64,000 nucleotides of DNA from Pempheris klunzingeri (GCF_042242105.1 NC_092024.1:3109501-3173500), one strand, 5' to 3'; counted from the first letter of the stretch, positions 1-14,500 are shown. Program-made: numbers and translations. Notes: generated by a model from the letters alone, not told the origin.

Positions 1-1218
1 CTTTAAAAGTGCTACTATTTGGTCTAAAACTCCCTACCTCCTGTCTCCTACAATAGCTCATAAAAACTCTCCTTCATTTTATGGGGTTACAGTGAGAGTG
101 AAGGCGCACAGGTTTATGGGGCGTATCATTGGCAGGCAAGCGAGTTTAGATATGGGTGTTCTTTGTTTATTTGTTTATTTCTCATTCCATAAGACAGTGT
201 GCAGATAAATTTGAAATATAAGCTTTTTTACTGCAATGTTCAACTTCTCATGGAGAGCCAGGTTATGAGCAAAGTTAAAAACAGACAGCAGACAAGAGGG
301 ATTATTATTGTATGAAATAAAGATAACGAGAGATGCTTATGATTAATCAGATTCTGCACTTTAGCACTCATTAGCTAGTTCAAATCCTAAACTTGCATAC
401 TGATATGAAAGCCATCACTTAGTTTTTTGGACTGTATTCCATACTTTCATTGTTTCCAAGATAAAGCCACATTAAGGCAGAGGATCAATCTTATTATTTG
501 AAGGTGATTCACAACATGTAACATGCTTACTGTCTCAAATTGAATCAAAGGGAGGACGGTGTAATCACAGTGACCGTAGATACCGGTAAGGCACAAAGAG
601 AGAATAAACCTATCCTCTGATTAAGTTAAATACAATGGAATAGAGTGCTGGGACACATGCCCTTGGTGACCAATCCCAAAGAATTGGGTTTTAATCTAAG
701 ACTACATGGCCAACAGGAAGAAAAGGAGGTAAGGTGCATTTTGTGATCGTCTCCCAAGGACGGCTGTCTGGCCGTATGCCTCACAGCGCTCTCCTCAGGG
801 CTTTGACGGATGACACAAGCGCCACGAAGTGATAGGCTATTATTTCACTTTGCATTGGATAAATGGCAGTCCAGGCTCCTACCTGTCGCCTGCCTTTCTC
901 TTCCTTTTGTTCTCTCTTTTTTTCCCCGTGTCTCTTAGCAGTAGGCCATCACAGACCTTAATAGAGGGGAAAAAATAGGACAGCTGAACTTTTGTCTGTG
1001 CAATCTGTTGATTCCACTTTTACATTATAGACATGCTCCTTTTTCGAGTTTTTTGTGTCTGTTTCAGTTGACGTGGATGTGGAGAGTGAGAGCAGGGTTG
1101 ATAATGACCAACCAGTTTGAGGACGTCATTGATGCAATGCTTTTTTCTCTCTCATCATGAAGTGTTTTTGTGTGTGTGTGTGTCATTACTTTTCTAATAT
1201 TTCTTCTCCTGCTTTCAG
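1..1218 (+). other. dlgap2: 3' end of a dlgap2 intron
   Basis: No coding exon is seen here. The stretch ends in a short (TG)n run near 1171-1182 and a pyrimidine-rich tract leading to the acceptor AG at 1217-1218. The exon that follows begins two bases into a codon, so at least one more upstream dlgap2 exon lies outside the window. This is intron by inference from that phase. Confidence 0.75.
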
Positions 1219-2366
1219 ACCAGCAGTATTCATGGTCACCCTCGCAGTACTTCGATGAGGACAGCTACTCCCCTCCACCCAGGAACATGAAGGGTCTCTC
1301 CGGCGGCCGCCCTGCCCAACTCCAGCTCACCTCTCCCACCTCAGTCCACACCTGCGGCCTGGCTGAATGCGACCACTCCCTGGACCACCACCTCCACCAT
1401 GGAAACTCACGGCCCCCCTCCTACCTCCTCAGCCCCACTGAGAGCTGCCCCCTTGAGAGTCACCACCGCTGCTCCCCGCGGAGCTCCATCCACTCTGAGT
1501 GCATGGTGATGCCAGTGTCCATGTCTGCCACCGACCACTCCATCTCTAGTAGCACTTTCCCCCGCATGCACTACGGTAGTGCTTCACGGGACAGTGGTGG
1601 CAACACTTCTGGCGGCAGGGAATCCCGAGACGACGGTGGCTCATCCTCGCATGGTGGCAGCGGCAAAATGAACCGAATTCCAGCAAACCTCCTGGACCAA
1701 TTTGAGAAACAGATGCCGCTGCATCGGGATGGCTTCCACACGTTGCAATACCAACGCACCTCCACCACAACCACGACTACAGAGCAGCGCAATGAGAGCC
1801 CTGGGCGAATACGCCACTTAGTCCACTCAGTACAGAAGCTCTTCACAAAGTCACACTCTCTAGAAGGTTCGTCCAAGATGAATGGTACCAAAAGCGACTC
1901 TCACCGGGACGGCTCACACCACCATCATCACCACCACCAAGGCCACCACAAACACAGCAAACGCAGCAAGAGCAAAGAACGTAAGTCCGACGGCGGCAGC
2001 AAGCAGCGCTCGGGAGGTTGGTGGAGTTCGGATGACAACCTGGATAGTGACAGCACTTACAGAACACCCAGCGTCATGTCACGGCATCCTGTGGACCACA
2101 TCAGCCACTGCTACCCTGACTCCATGCACGGCCACCTGGCTGGAGACCTGTCACTGAAGACCTCCAAAAGTAATAACGATGTCAAGTGCTCTGCTTGTGA
2201 GAGCATAAGCATGGCGCCAGAGGGAAAGTTCATGAAGAGGAGCTCCTGGTCAACGCTAACGGTCAGCCAAGCCAAGGAAGCCTACAGGAAGTCCTCTCTC
2301 AACCTGGAGAAGCCCATGACGCCCACCGACCTCAAGCCCAACCTCAGACCCTGTCACTATCTACAG
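1219..2366 (+). CDS. dlgap2: dlgap2 exon with MKGLSG start region, poly-His tract and WWSSDDNLDS block
   Basis: The acceptor is ttcag at 1214-1218 and the donor is cag|gtgagc after 2366. The exon enters in phase 1 (a split codon completed by AC) and leaves in phase 0 after CHYLQ. The Met of MKGLSG at 1287-1289 is where shorter SAPAP isoforms start; here the frame is open upstream (QQYSWSPSQYF), as in long DLGAP2 isoforms. The exon carries the conserved blocks RIPANLLDQFEKQ, DGFHTLQYQR, SPGRIRHLVHSVQKLFTKS and KRSKSKERK. It also has a Thr run near 1765-1785 and a histidine-rich stretch near 1915-1955. It covers most of the unstructured N-terminal part ahead of the GK-binding repeats. Confidence 0.95.
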
Positions 2367-5300
2367 GTGAGCTTGGCTCATTGTTTTTGGCTTTTATGTG
2401 TCCGAGGGTTGTGCATCTACCGAGCAACAGCACCCATGGGTACACAAGTTTTCCAGTCAAGTACTACAGCTGCTAATGTCAGTGATCATAAAAACTTGCT
2501 TGCATTACCTTTGTTACCACTTGATTGAAGAAATTCAGACTGGTGAACAAATTTAGTTAATTTAATTGATCTGTGGATGGCTGAATAATGGGAATTTGGA
2601 GGGTTCTGGTGAAAGGAGAAGATTGTGCTAGGGATGGAGACTAATGAAAGTCACAAGCAATTGTGGAGATCTGAGTCGGTACAGTGATTGAGCATTCATT
2701 CGCTATAATGTAAAATTCATAAGAGCTTCAGGCACTGCAGCACATGACCACCAAAACTAAAGCCTGTATTGGACAACACAAAGCCTTCTTTTATATAGGC
2801 ATCACCGGTGAATAGACAAGGAACAAAAGTTGCTCATCTCAGCTGGATTTCTGATTGATCTAAAAGACAGTGTTTTGTCTGCCGCTGCCCTGGGTATTAC
2901 AATGTGAACATGTCCTATGGCCCAGCATGTGGCTGGGAGCCGAAGGGACTAGAACAGCAGGACAAATCAATTAACTCCACAAATGATCTGTGCTGGAGGG
3001 GAAGAGTTGGCAATATGAGAAACTGTTGATTTTTACCATGTTGTTTGCTTCAATTTCGCATAGGTTTCAGCTCTGAGAAAGGTTAGCATTTAGCTCAGGC
3101 TCATGATCGGCTCTGCGGGAGACCCCATGGCACCGCTGGGATCAATTCAGAGTGAGTCAGCACTATATGCAGAAGTGTCTCAAGTGTTTTATATGCATGC
3201 TGAAGGGTATATGAAAAAGAAAAGAAAAAAATGAAAAGAAAGCATGTTTATAAATCCCAGATTGCAAAAGCAGGGAAAAATAGATTCTGTAACAACACTG
3301 CTCAATATACAACAATGTGGTATCTGATAGCCTCATGTAAGTACCGCCTGCAGCAAAATAAAGTGAGCACTTCAGCACATTGGGAGAGAAGACCAGGAGA
3401 CTCAGTGCTCAAAGAATGAGTGTGTTATATGGATTAGAGACTGTTATAAACGGAAAGCCAATACATTACTAAAATCAGCCAATGGAGCCAAAGAAAGCTC
3501 TTAAACTAAACTTACGTCAGAAAATGTCTTAGAAGACTAATTTTGATTAGAATATTTTTTAACCATAACTGATTATCATTTCGAATTTGCACAGACAGTG
3601 CACTCATCCACTCAAATTTTTTTACAATCCCACTAAGTGCAGCAAGCTCTCAATGAGAGAGTCGCCGTGTTTAGTGCCCCCCACCCCTTCCTGACTTCCA
3701 CTTGGTCATTCAGCTGAGGTAGTGTCCGAGTCGCGGCACTATAAACACTTCTAAAAATATCCTGCTCTCCTCCTTCCTGCCGCAGGGCTATATTTAGCCC
3801 AGCGTTATCAATCCAATCCATGCTGGGTGACACATCTTCCCTCCCCGGAGGAGAATCAATGCCCTCTCAGAGAGCTGGAAGATGTTTTCGAAGGAGAGAG
3901 GGAGAGAAAGTTGAAGATAGATACCACGAGGCCTGTTCCTTTATGGACGCATTGAGATACTCCAGGAAGCAGGAGGGGAAGAGGGGAGAAAATGGCAAAA
4001 GTGATGGCTGTTTCTGCTCCCCATGCTGTTGCTCATCACCAGGAGCAGTCAGGCAGAGAGATAGAGCTAATAGTCAGGAATGATACTTTGCACACACCGA
4101 GGGGTCACATTGAGGAGTTCTCACTTCCTGCTGCTGCAGAATTAGGATTACACACAACTGTCTGCACTGTAACAACACAAACTGTATTCTGGGAGATTTG
4201 TGGACTGAATGTCTGTCCAGGTGTGAGTGAGACTGTGTGTGTGGGGGGGGTGTCTTTTTTTCTGGTTATCTCACACCAGATGGTTTGATGATGTGCTAGT
4301 CACCTTGTGTGCGTCCTTGGTTGATGACAGAGAGAATGAAAAACTTCTGAAGTATCATAAAAGTATGAGATAGCAAACAGTTATGCTAGACTTGTCCTAT
4401 GAGGTATTTGTATGTTAATTTGTGTGCAGGTGTGTGTGAGTTTCTGTGTTATGAGTGTTATAGCATTATAACACATGCATATGTATGAGAGAGTGATTAG
4501 CTGGACATTGTGGAAGTCGGTGATAGATAAATATTGGATGCTGTGGAATCAGACGAAGCATTAGCCATCACTCCGTGTGTCTGCCACCTTGCATTGGCAC
4601 ACCCTCACATATACACAGAGGTTTCTGGATGTCCGCAGGTTTGACTCGAGCGTCAATCTCCAGGGCTGAAAAATACAGCCAATGTGGAAATGCCAAAAAC
4701 TGCAGTGCTTGAAATGGCCACTGGAGGCTGGCTAGAAAAGTGAGTCACTCCCTAAAGACCCTCATTTAAAATGCCCAACTTTACAGCAGAAATAAATGTG
4801 TTCACAGCCAGGTCCAAAAGCCAGGTTTTAGTCTCCATAGTTAATTTCACGTGCATGATAGCTGTACAGAGGTTGAAGTTTTATATAAGTCAATTGTTTG
4901 AGTTATATTAAGGCTTAAAGTTACGTATAATTAAGGGCACTTCAAGGGACAAGTGGGTGCAGTCACGGGTGGGTAGTGGCTAGCTGTTTGCCAGGTTTCA
5001 CCTTGCGGCTTAATCAGAGCCATACCATTAGGGAAAAGTACAGCACTATATTATAGCTCATTCCCATCAATGCTGTTCAGTGTAACCACAGTCTGCAGCT
5101 GTTCTCTCCCTCTACTCCTGTGCTGTGTGCAGAGTTTGGTGTATGGTGTTTGTCTGGTTCTTTTTTGACACAGTTCCACTGGTACTTTACCAGTGCTAGT
5201 TTAAAGCTGATGATGCCAGATCATATTAGACTTGATACATTTAGGTTAGGTTAATTTTGGGCGCTGTTGTGCTGCTGTGTGGGTAGCTCACACTGTAGTG

Positions 5301-5780
5301 TTGCCTCACCAGATTAATGTTTTTCACAGCAGTCAACCCAACCTCGATAACCAGTGTTACAATGGCTTGTGTTAACTGCTTCACTGTCAGCAGCTACTGT
5401 GGAGTCTGCCCCTGACCAACAGGGTGGGAGGATTCACAAGGGAACTTTATTGACTTACAAAATGATTTTTTGTATTGACAAACATCATATTTGTGATTCA
5501 TGGTGAAGTCAAACAAGATTAAAAAAGGACTTGTCTCTTGCAGCTTACTCGCCTCTGGATTCAGCTCCACTTCTTCGCCCATTTTTGGAAAAGCCAAATC
5601 AGGCACTGCCAAGATGGCGATGGTGGGGGCTTTCCACCGAGATGCTCTTTGGCTCTTCAGAGACTTGATATTCTGAAGCTTGATGTTAATGAAAGGCGGT
5701 GATTGTAACAAAACATTCATCTAATGAGATTTCAAATTCTGCATTTTGCAGTAGGTGTGTGGGCCGCCACCTCTCCCTTG

Positions 5781-5817
<37 letters not shown>

Positions 5818-6210
5818 TCTCCAAATTAAATATGTAAATACACCTGGCCTGCAGTAACAGCTGTGTAACCCATGACTCCTCCACCTTCTTTGAACCCAGC
5901 CTGTAACTTCACAGCACAATAACTTTGTCTTACTGGCAACTTGCAGCCCTGATTAAGTCAGCTGCTCCAGCAAACTCTACCCTGTTCTCTCCCTGCATAC
6001 AGTATTGTTGTACAAAGGGAGGATTAGTCTTTGATAGTTTTGCTGATAGGGCATTGCGGAGGGATTTAATAAGCCAATTAATTGCCATGTTGGCTTGCCA
6101 AAGGTGGAGCTTGAGATGCAGAAAGGCTGCTGATTAAATTACAAAAGGGAAGTGCAAAGCAGCAGAAACAAAACTGGCACTGTGACTGAAAGCTACAGTA
6201 ACACCAACCC

Positions 6211-6252
<42 letters not shown>

Positions 6253-8486
6253 CACACACAGGGGTTCCCTAACTTTTTCACTAAGGGGTTCCCAGATAGG
6301 CCACGAACTACTACTTAGTAAGGTTTTGTCCCAGGATCAGACAGCAGTTTGTAACTAAATGTTACTCATCTCTGTTGCCTGAGGCGGCAGAGAGGCTTCG
6401 TGGTTACCACCGTGTCGACAAGCATCTGCTCGTATTTGTGTTTTGTTATCTCGATCGTCAAGTTTCCTTTGATTCTACAAGGAGGTTGTCAGGCTACAGT
6501 CATTTCATTGTCAGTTGTTAAACTCGTTCTCCCAAAGCGTTTTGTGTGCTACCGCCCTCCCAGGCCAAATCAATAATAATGCTCTAGCTACGATAGAGTT
6601 GTATGTTTCTATTCAAAAATTCTTCGCTGTATTAGTCTTTTAACAATTCACGTCTTTTGGTGCACATCCAGGATGCACCTTGTACAGTGGTGTACAGAGC
6701 TTGGAGAACATGGAGGTTTAGAATAGAGACCATTATTGTATTGGCCTCATTTTGTTAGTTCTTCTTTTTGATGTGTTCTCATCCACATATTATGTCTATA
6801 TTTGATGTGCTTTTACTCCAGCCTGTATCTACTTCAAATTCTGTTGTGATGTCCAGTGTTTCCTACTTTAACTTTTGATGACCCCAGAGAGAGTTCCTAG
6901 ATTTTAGCGGTGAGTTTTACATGCAGGTGAACGCAGGTGAAGTGAAAGTAAGTACGAATATCCGGTGAGGAAAAGCCCTTTGAAACACTGCAGGTCTTTG
7001 ACAGGGAGTTCAGAGTACTGTACAGCAAGGGAAGAAACATCTGTTTCCAAGGATTTCTCACACTACAGTTGTTAGTGATAGTGTGTTAGTAACCTTTATT
7101 GTAGCTTCACTGGAAATATCTCACATATCTCCATTTGTTCAGTTACCTGCAAGAATGAGACAAAAATAACCACAAAAAACAGACTCCAGCCCCTCACAGG
7201 AAGGATACCCATGGTGCCCAAAGGATGAATCCTAATTGATTTTATGATCTCCTGACTTTACATGTAGCACCGCCACCAGGTCATGATTTCATGACATTCC
7301 CATTTGCCTCAGCTGTACTCTGCTTTAGTTTACCAAATGTTAGTAATGCTAACATGATGATAACGATGATCTGCTATATAACAGCATGCTCGAATTGACA
7401 TTAATTATCTGTTAATTGATATCCTAAAGTTAGCATGTAGCCCCCGATGTCTTGCAATACCGATGCACAAGGCACCCTTTAGTGTCTGCATGGGATGCTA
7501 AAGGGCGTCTCGTACTGGGGCCCAGGTGGATGGATGGGTCAAAGTCAGCGCTGACATTTTAACCCAAACCCTGATCTTTTCCTAACCTAAACGAAGCAGT
7601 TTGGGTGCCTAGACCTAACGAAACTGCAACCATTTCATATCGTTATCCATGCGTTTATTATTGTTACCATGGTGACAACGGCCCGTACACCTGGAGCAGT
7701 ATTAGACGCACAGGGGCTGGTGCGTCTCATACGGACGGTTGCCTCGTGCATCAGGCGCCAAAGGGCTGAGACAAAGGGTCGGTTTTAACCGACCTGGGAA
7801 TGAGAACAGGTTGAGCCACTGTGGCTGTAGACTCTCAGTCTTAGGCACTCAGATTGGATATGTTGGTGATCCTCACTAGTTTAGTGTTAGACTTGGATTC
7901 TGAGTTTAGTCTCAGCATTGTTTTTTGCTCAGAGTAACACAAGTAGAATCAGAAGGACAAGATTATTTTTAAATCAACAGTAGCTCACTTAGTCAGATTT
8001 TTTACACCTTCTAGTGCATGACTGTTTCTTCTTTCTTCCTTTCATCATTGAGCTCGTCTATTTACACTTCCCTGCTAGCATCTGATGGCATAAAGTGTCA
8101 GTAAATAAACAACACAAAGACAAACACACAGGCTTCAAAACGTTGCATGTGTGGGCGTATGTGTGTGAAAGAGAAAGATGAGAGAAGACGAGCTGGCGGT
8201 GGGTGTGTGGTCAGTGTTTAGTCAGGTCTAGTAAGGAATCTATGTATTCGTTCTCCCCTGCAAGGTAGGAAGAGGAGACAGAGAAAAGAAAACAGCACCT
8301 GCGCCAACACACACAGTATCCATGCTATCTTGTGGGAGGAAATTAGGGGCTGGAGGCTGGTGGGTGGGATTACCAATGATTGAACCTTTAAGAGCTCTCT
8401 AACTCGCTCCCTTCCTCTCTCTTTGAGCCATTTCTTCATCTTACAACGCTATATCCCTTCTATCCTGCCTCTCTCTCTCGCTCTCG

Positions 8487-8519
<33 letters not shown>

Positions 8520-11500
8520 CGTCTATCTCACTCTATTTCTTAACTTAATGGCAGTGACTTATGTCTTTTAGTGGGAGAGGTGCTGTGTACAGATAGAGCC
8601 GCAGAGTTAATCAATGAAATGCACTGCTGCACTGCAGGAGCATTGGCTGAGGCTTGCTCAGCCGCTCTACCCAGCACGCACACACACACACACACACTCA
8701 CACACTCACATATACACACACACACACACACTCACTCACATATACACACCGCACTCCCTATGGTCTCCTACCGAGGCAAAGATCAAAGCACTGAAAGTAA
8801 AGGTAGACACACACACCACTAATATGTCAATGTCTGCACAATCCTGCTGTGAGATGCTTGTGAGCTATTTCACCAGTATGTTATTTAATGACAAAGCACA
8901 GCTTGAGCGTACAGTGTGTGTGGTCATACCCCCGGTGGGCACCAAAAGCCCTGGCGATGGATATGATATATTTAAGTAATTTTTCCCCAAGTCACATCTA
9001 TTCTTTATCAAGCAGAATCTAGTTAATTCAAAGAAGTGAAAGTTCTGTTATTGCAAAAATGTTACTCTGAATATGAATCTTCACACTTGAGCTGTGAATT
9101 TTCACACAGCCTACAAAAAGCTCGGCCCATATTCACAAAGGGCTTTACGTCATAAACTTAGAATGCACCATTGAACAGAAAATGGAGCTCTCACATTTAT
9201 TCAAGAACAACAGAATCATCCAAACAAAAAAAAAAGAATAAATAAATAATTGCACATGTCAGGGTGCTTGTGGATGTATTCCCTTTGTGGGATCTTTAGG
9301 TCAAGGTGAGTGTCCATGTCGACAAGCGTCCATGTTTCAACTCCACTAAGCATGCTGGGACGCCATGTGTGTTTTCACAGCAGTCAATACGAGCACGCTG
9401 CTGCCCAGCCTGTTTCTTTATCTTCACAGGGAGACTCCCCACAATCTATTCAGTTTATCAGCGAATCCAAATTAAACAAATCTCACCACAGCTTGTGCCT
9501 GTCCTCTGGCGTTCCGTTCATTAATTAGACGTCTAAAAATATCAAACCCCTCCAAGACTTAATTAACCCATCGACTCCATTTGGTAGCTGGTGCATGCCC
9601 GTCTTTGGAGGGGAGATGAATGACTTTTATCGGAGTGTGTGTTTGAGTGTGCATTTAAAGTCTGTTGTGTGTTTCTTTGCATACGGGTTCGTGTCTGTGC
9701 ATGTTTTAGACGGAGGGCATCACCGAAAGCTTATGTATCCTTAATTCATGCATGCCTGTCTGTGTCCTTGGCTGAATTGGTGTGTTTCTGTGCGTGCACC
9801 TTGCCATGGAGGTTCATCTTTTTGTGCTTCCTTTTGAGGTAATTTGCCATTACCGTTTTTTTATGATGTAACACCACAGCCTTCAGTGAAATTTGCTGCC
9901 GAGCCTTACAAACCTAGAGGACAGACTGTAATCCCCATCAATCATGCCCTCCCTCATGTTAACGGTGCAACATAGATGAAACATAAGAGTCAAAGACTGC
10001 TTTGACCCAGCATTCTCTGTGATTAACAAAGAGTAGGTTGTAATAAAGCCATAATTGATCAATTATTCAAGCCGATGTGATTTGATGTGACACTTGTTAG
10101 ATTAGTAATCGTGGGTGGGCGTGCATTGATGCCAGAGGTTAGTAGAATTAGTGTCACAGGGAAGTAATTTTGTTCATATAATTGAACGGATACCTTAAGT
10201 GCTGTTAAATGTGATGTGAATTTTATGTCTCATAAAACTGACATGCATAGTTTGCCATTACAAACATTTTCTGCTGAGAATTCCTGCTGCTTTTCACGCT
10301 CTTCCTATTCATTATCAACGATGCAATGTCGGAAAAGATAGCATTTCATCTGCTAATTTCCAATAGATGACATTCTCATCGGAAAACGATTAGAGTCACG
10401 TGTCTGAGGCATTAGTGACATTTGGATGCAGCCTATCTCCTCCTGACATTTGCCACATTTACCAGTCAGCTGCCACACACATCACTGTGAACCCATGAGT
10501 GGTGACTTAGTCACTGATTGACTGAGAATAGAAAACACAGAAATATCAGTATAATCGCACGTTTGTACCGTGTTTTAATCAGTAATAGTGGTTGGGAGGC
10601 TGTTTTAAAGATATTCTTGAGTGCTGCTGTAGTCCAGTGTTATTGTGAAGTCAAAGAAATATGGACCCAAGTCAGATTTAACTTAATGAAATCTAGAGCC
10701 GGGTGGATTGGCACGGCGCCGAGACTGAGCCGGGCTGCCAGGATGTTAAAGTGACAGATGGATACAGCATCAGAGAGGCCTTCAACTTCCACCTAGAATT
10801 TAATGATTACTGACAATATCATATTTTATGAGTGCATATCATTGACCATAGAAATGTGTGTCCAGCGAAACGCTTCTGACCGTCGCACACAGTCAGAAAA
10901 GTGCAATAAGGTAAATCTGAAATGGAATTTAGAAAACAGAGGAAGCAAAGCAAGAGGGGTTGGTGCTTTTGTATGACTGTAGAGGGTCTCTGTGTCTGCG
11001 TGTTGTGTTGTATGGTACCTGTGTGTTTGTTTGCAGGAGAGGCTAAGACCCTGACTCAGCTGCTACTGTCGTTGTCACAGTAATTGAACTGCTGTACTGT
11101 TTAACGACTGTGTGAGTTAAAGCGAGAGAAAAAAAGTGTGTAATGAGCTTGTGAATGATTATCATCAGTTCATTAAATGAATGGGTGAAGTTAGCCGAAC
11201 AGATTTTAATAAGCTACAACACCAAACTCCAATACAGACACGTATTAGCGTCAGGAAATAACAGTTCTGCATGTTGTATGAAGGTGTGTACCATAATGGA
11301 GTCACATCCGTCCTTCATGCCAGGATCATGATCCAGGAAATAATTTTGCTCCAAATGATCTGGATTCACACATGTGCTGTTGTAACTATTATACCAGTTA
11401 CATGTGCTCTGCTTGAAATTGATTCCGTTCACAAAATTGGCCACGTGAGCAAAGCATGCAGGACTAATGTCAGAGTTCATTAACCTAGCAAGATACTCCA

Positions 11501-14500
11501 CTTGCTTTCCTGCTCAATCCACATTTAAGACCGCACCACTCCTTCAGTGCGAAACATCCACTCCATATGTAGTGAAGACAGGCAGTGTGTGCGAGCCAGA
11601 CACTCTGTTATCACTTTGATAATGGTGATGCCGACGCCTGGATACTCAATTACCTGGTTTAACGAGTGGAAGAAAATTGCTACATGTGAACAGTCTGGCT
11701 TGTTTTGATGGCAGGTTTCCACATGCGATAGCTACAACAGGGTGAGCAAAGATAGCTCCTTTTCTTTATTTTCAAGCCGTCTTTTGCCAGTAATTATGAT
11801 TAACAGCCCAGCCAAGTTTATAACAGCGTTTCAGTCAAGCTTTTCAGCAGTTTGTAACCTGGCCAGACTACAGGAAAGCTAAAATACAGAGCAGTTGTGG
11901 CTGCTGTGAGAAGGCTTTCGTTTAACTCAATGGATGGAACAAACTTTGTGAGAGGTAAGGGTTCAATTCAAGTGTCTATCAAATGGCAAATTGCTTCATC
12001 ACTGGAAAATGTTATGGTGGTTTTTATGCTTTAATGTTTCGTAACTAATTTACATGGTCCTCGATGAGTGAGGAAAAATGTCAGTGCTTTTAAAGTATAT
12101 TTTATAACAAGATGGTCGTTGCGCTCTTGCAAAACAGACGTTGGGAAGATAGGTACTTTTAAGATGTACTATAATATATACCTTCTATCCAAAATAATGT
12201 AGAAAGATTGCAACACATAAAGTCTTGCAAGAGTAGTCAAAGGAACATAACTGGCCTAAGAGAAATCCCTCTTAATTCTCCAAAAATGTCAATGATAACG
12301 AGGGATGAACTCTCTGAATGCTTAGCTGTTGAGCTGACTGTTTTATACTCCTCAGTCCTCTTAAGCAGCCAGTAGGGGTTGCAAGTGGTCAATAACTTCT
12401 TCAGTGTGAAATCATATTGCAAAAGGCATTTCTGACAACTGGCTGGGCTACAAACAAGTCGTACCTTTTTGTTTCAGGCCACATTTTGTCATTTCTTGTT
12501 GCTCAAAAACTGACGACCAAGTTTGGTCTTGTTTTGCATCTGCAAATGTATGACATACCTGATATGTTATGATACACTTGAGTTACACACAGTACAACAT
12601 GAATAAATTATTCCGATTTTATTTTATTTTATTTTATTTAGTATATTGTACTTACTTTTTTAAAATGCTGCACTGTCTTTTTAAATGTCTTTGGAATGTG
12701 AGTATCTCGTTTTTATGCATCTACATAAAAATGGCAATAAAGGAAATCTAATCTAAACAGTATTTAAAGTCAGAGGTTGGAATTTCCCAGTTGAAATCTA
12801 TCTAGATTTGGTTCAGGTCGTAGGAACTCTGTCAAGTGGTTTGCATTATGCTTTGTTCTGATGGGGGTTCGGAATGTTTCCATTTTCTGAGTTGTCTTGA
12901 ATGCAGCAATAGGGATAGCATAGATTACCTCGCAGATATCTGCAGTGCCCTTCTCTATTTTTTGGTTATGATCCAGGAGTTGGTGAAGACTGAAGCGCAG
13001 CTACATAGTTCGTGAATATTGGATTCACATCCATCACCAGGCTGCCAGAAACATAACAATGAATGCTCATGTTAATTTGTATCTGCTGGTTTCGTAAACA
13101 GGCAGCTGTTTGCTACTGTGTCTGCCATTACAATTTTGTAAAGTGATAGTATGACAATATAGTGTTTACAGCATATCGCACTGCCTCCAAGTGGCCCAAA
13201 AAAATTATTACATTGACATTTACTCTGTCCATGGCACCTAGGTGCCCCAGGATGACTGGGGAGGTTACCCTGGTGATGGGAAGGATGATGAGATCCCTTG
13301 TCGCCGGATGCGAAGCAGCAGCTATGTTAAAGCCATGGGAGATGAGGAGAGTGGAGAGTCGGACTCCAGTCCCAAGACATCGCCTCAGAAGTCGGTGCGG
13401 CCCGACGCCCTGGTCAAGGCCATCATTAGACCCAGGGACCTGCTGGACTCCCAGAGGTAAAACACATGCAGCTTAAAGATTTTAATAATTCATAGCGTTT
13501 GGCTTTTCTTTTGTTTCCTTTTTTCTTGCATTTCCTTGCATTATTTATTTCACTTCATGAATAGGTGGCACAAAGCGAAAAATCTCATAACAATTCTTGA
13601 CACATTTTCTTTCTTGAATATGTCATCCGTTAGTCCGTTAGTCCATTTACACACACACATATATATATATATATATTTACATTCTATGTGTTTGTTTAAG
13701 CCCAATAATCTGGGTGTCCCTATGTCCCCTGGGTGGGACTCCCCTGGGATCCAACCTTGGGACATTGAGATTTTTTATGTTGTAAATTGGAGGTGCCAAA
13801 GAAAAAATATTTCTACTCGAACATATAGTGGCTTTAAGTAAATTAGTGTGGTGAGATAATTCTGTTGACTTCTCATGTAATTCCTCTTGTTCATCACCTA
13901 TTGTTACATCACATTTTCAAATAATGCAATCACTCAAAAACTTAAAAACTGTGTGAGTTGGTAGGATGGAATTATCTCAATGCGCTTCTCCGTTTTGTAT
14001 TAATTTCAAGACATGCTTCTTTCTCTGTTAATATTTTGAGAGTGCAGTTAAAAAGTACATCCTCTCTCAGTTTTGTATCTATTCATGTGTTGTTGTTTTT
14101 TTGTGTTTATTACATTCTCTCTAGCAGTTTTCTTGTGCTAGCGCCTCACCACTACATCGGTGTCAAGCACTTGATAGCTGAACCCTGTACTCATTAGAAT
14201 GTCTTTATGGGTATTCATATCAGTGCCTTCAACTGTAAGAAAGCATTCAGTGCATTCTTCTGGGATGTGTCCCATTAAATGGTGAGGAAACAGAGGGCTT
14301 TTGCTTTGGTGATGGCGGCGGCGGAAGAAAACACTCATAAGAGGATTACATGATGAGACAAGCTGCAGACAATGTCAGAGAAAAATAAACACAACCAACT
14401 ATGTTATGGGGAGATACAAGGTGAATTACTACGATTACAGCATTAACAAAGCTATTAGGTCAGGATGAAATAAGATAATACTCGTATCTAAAAAAGTAAT

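Larger units (their letters stand above)
2367..13241 (+). other. dlgap2: dlgap2 intron (about 10.9 kb)
   Basis: No coding exon is recognised. The intron holds CT/CA microsatellites (5780-5820, 6212-6260, 8468-8520, 8674-8750), a foldback MITE-like repeat near 7440-7800, and A/T-rich stretches with repeated TAAT-type cores (for example 9515-9620 and 10030-10420) that could be conserved non-coding elements. Small open frames on both strands have no family signature or splice logic. Confidence 0.75.

Noticed and set aside
6263..6310. hAT-type end (ggggttccctaactttttca)
   Set aside because: Only a short one-sided resemblance beside a CA tract; no second terminus found.
11214..11501. 95-codon minus-strand open frame
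   Set aside because: No recognisable domain, no splice or codon-bias support.
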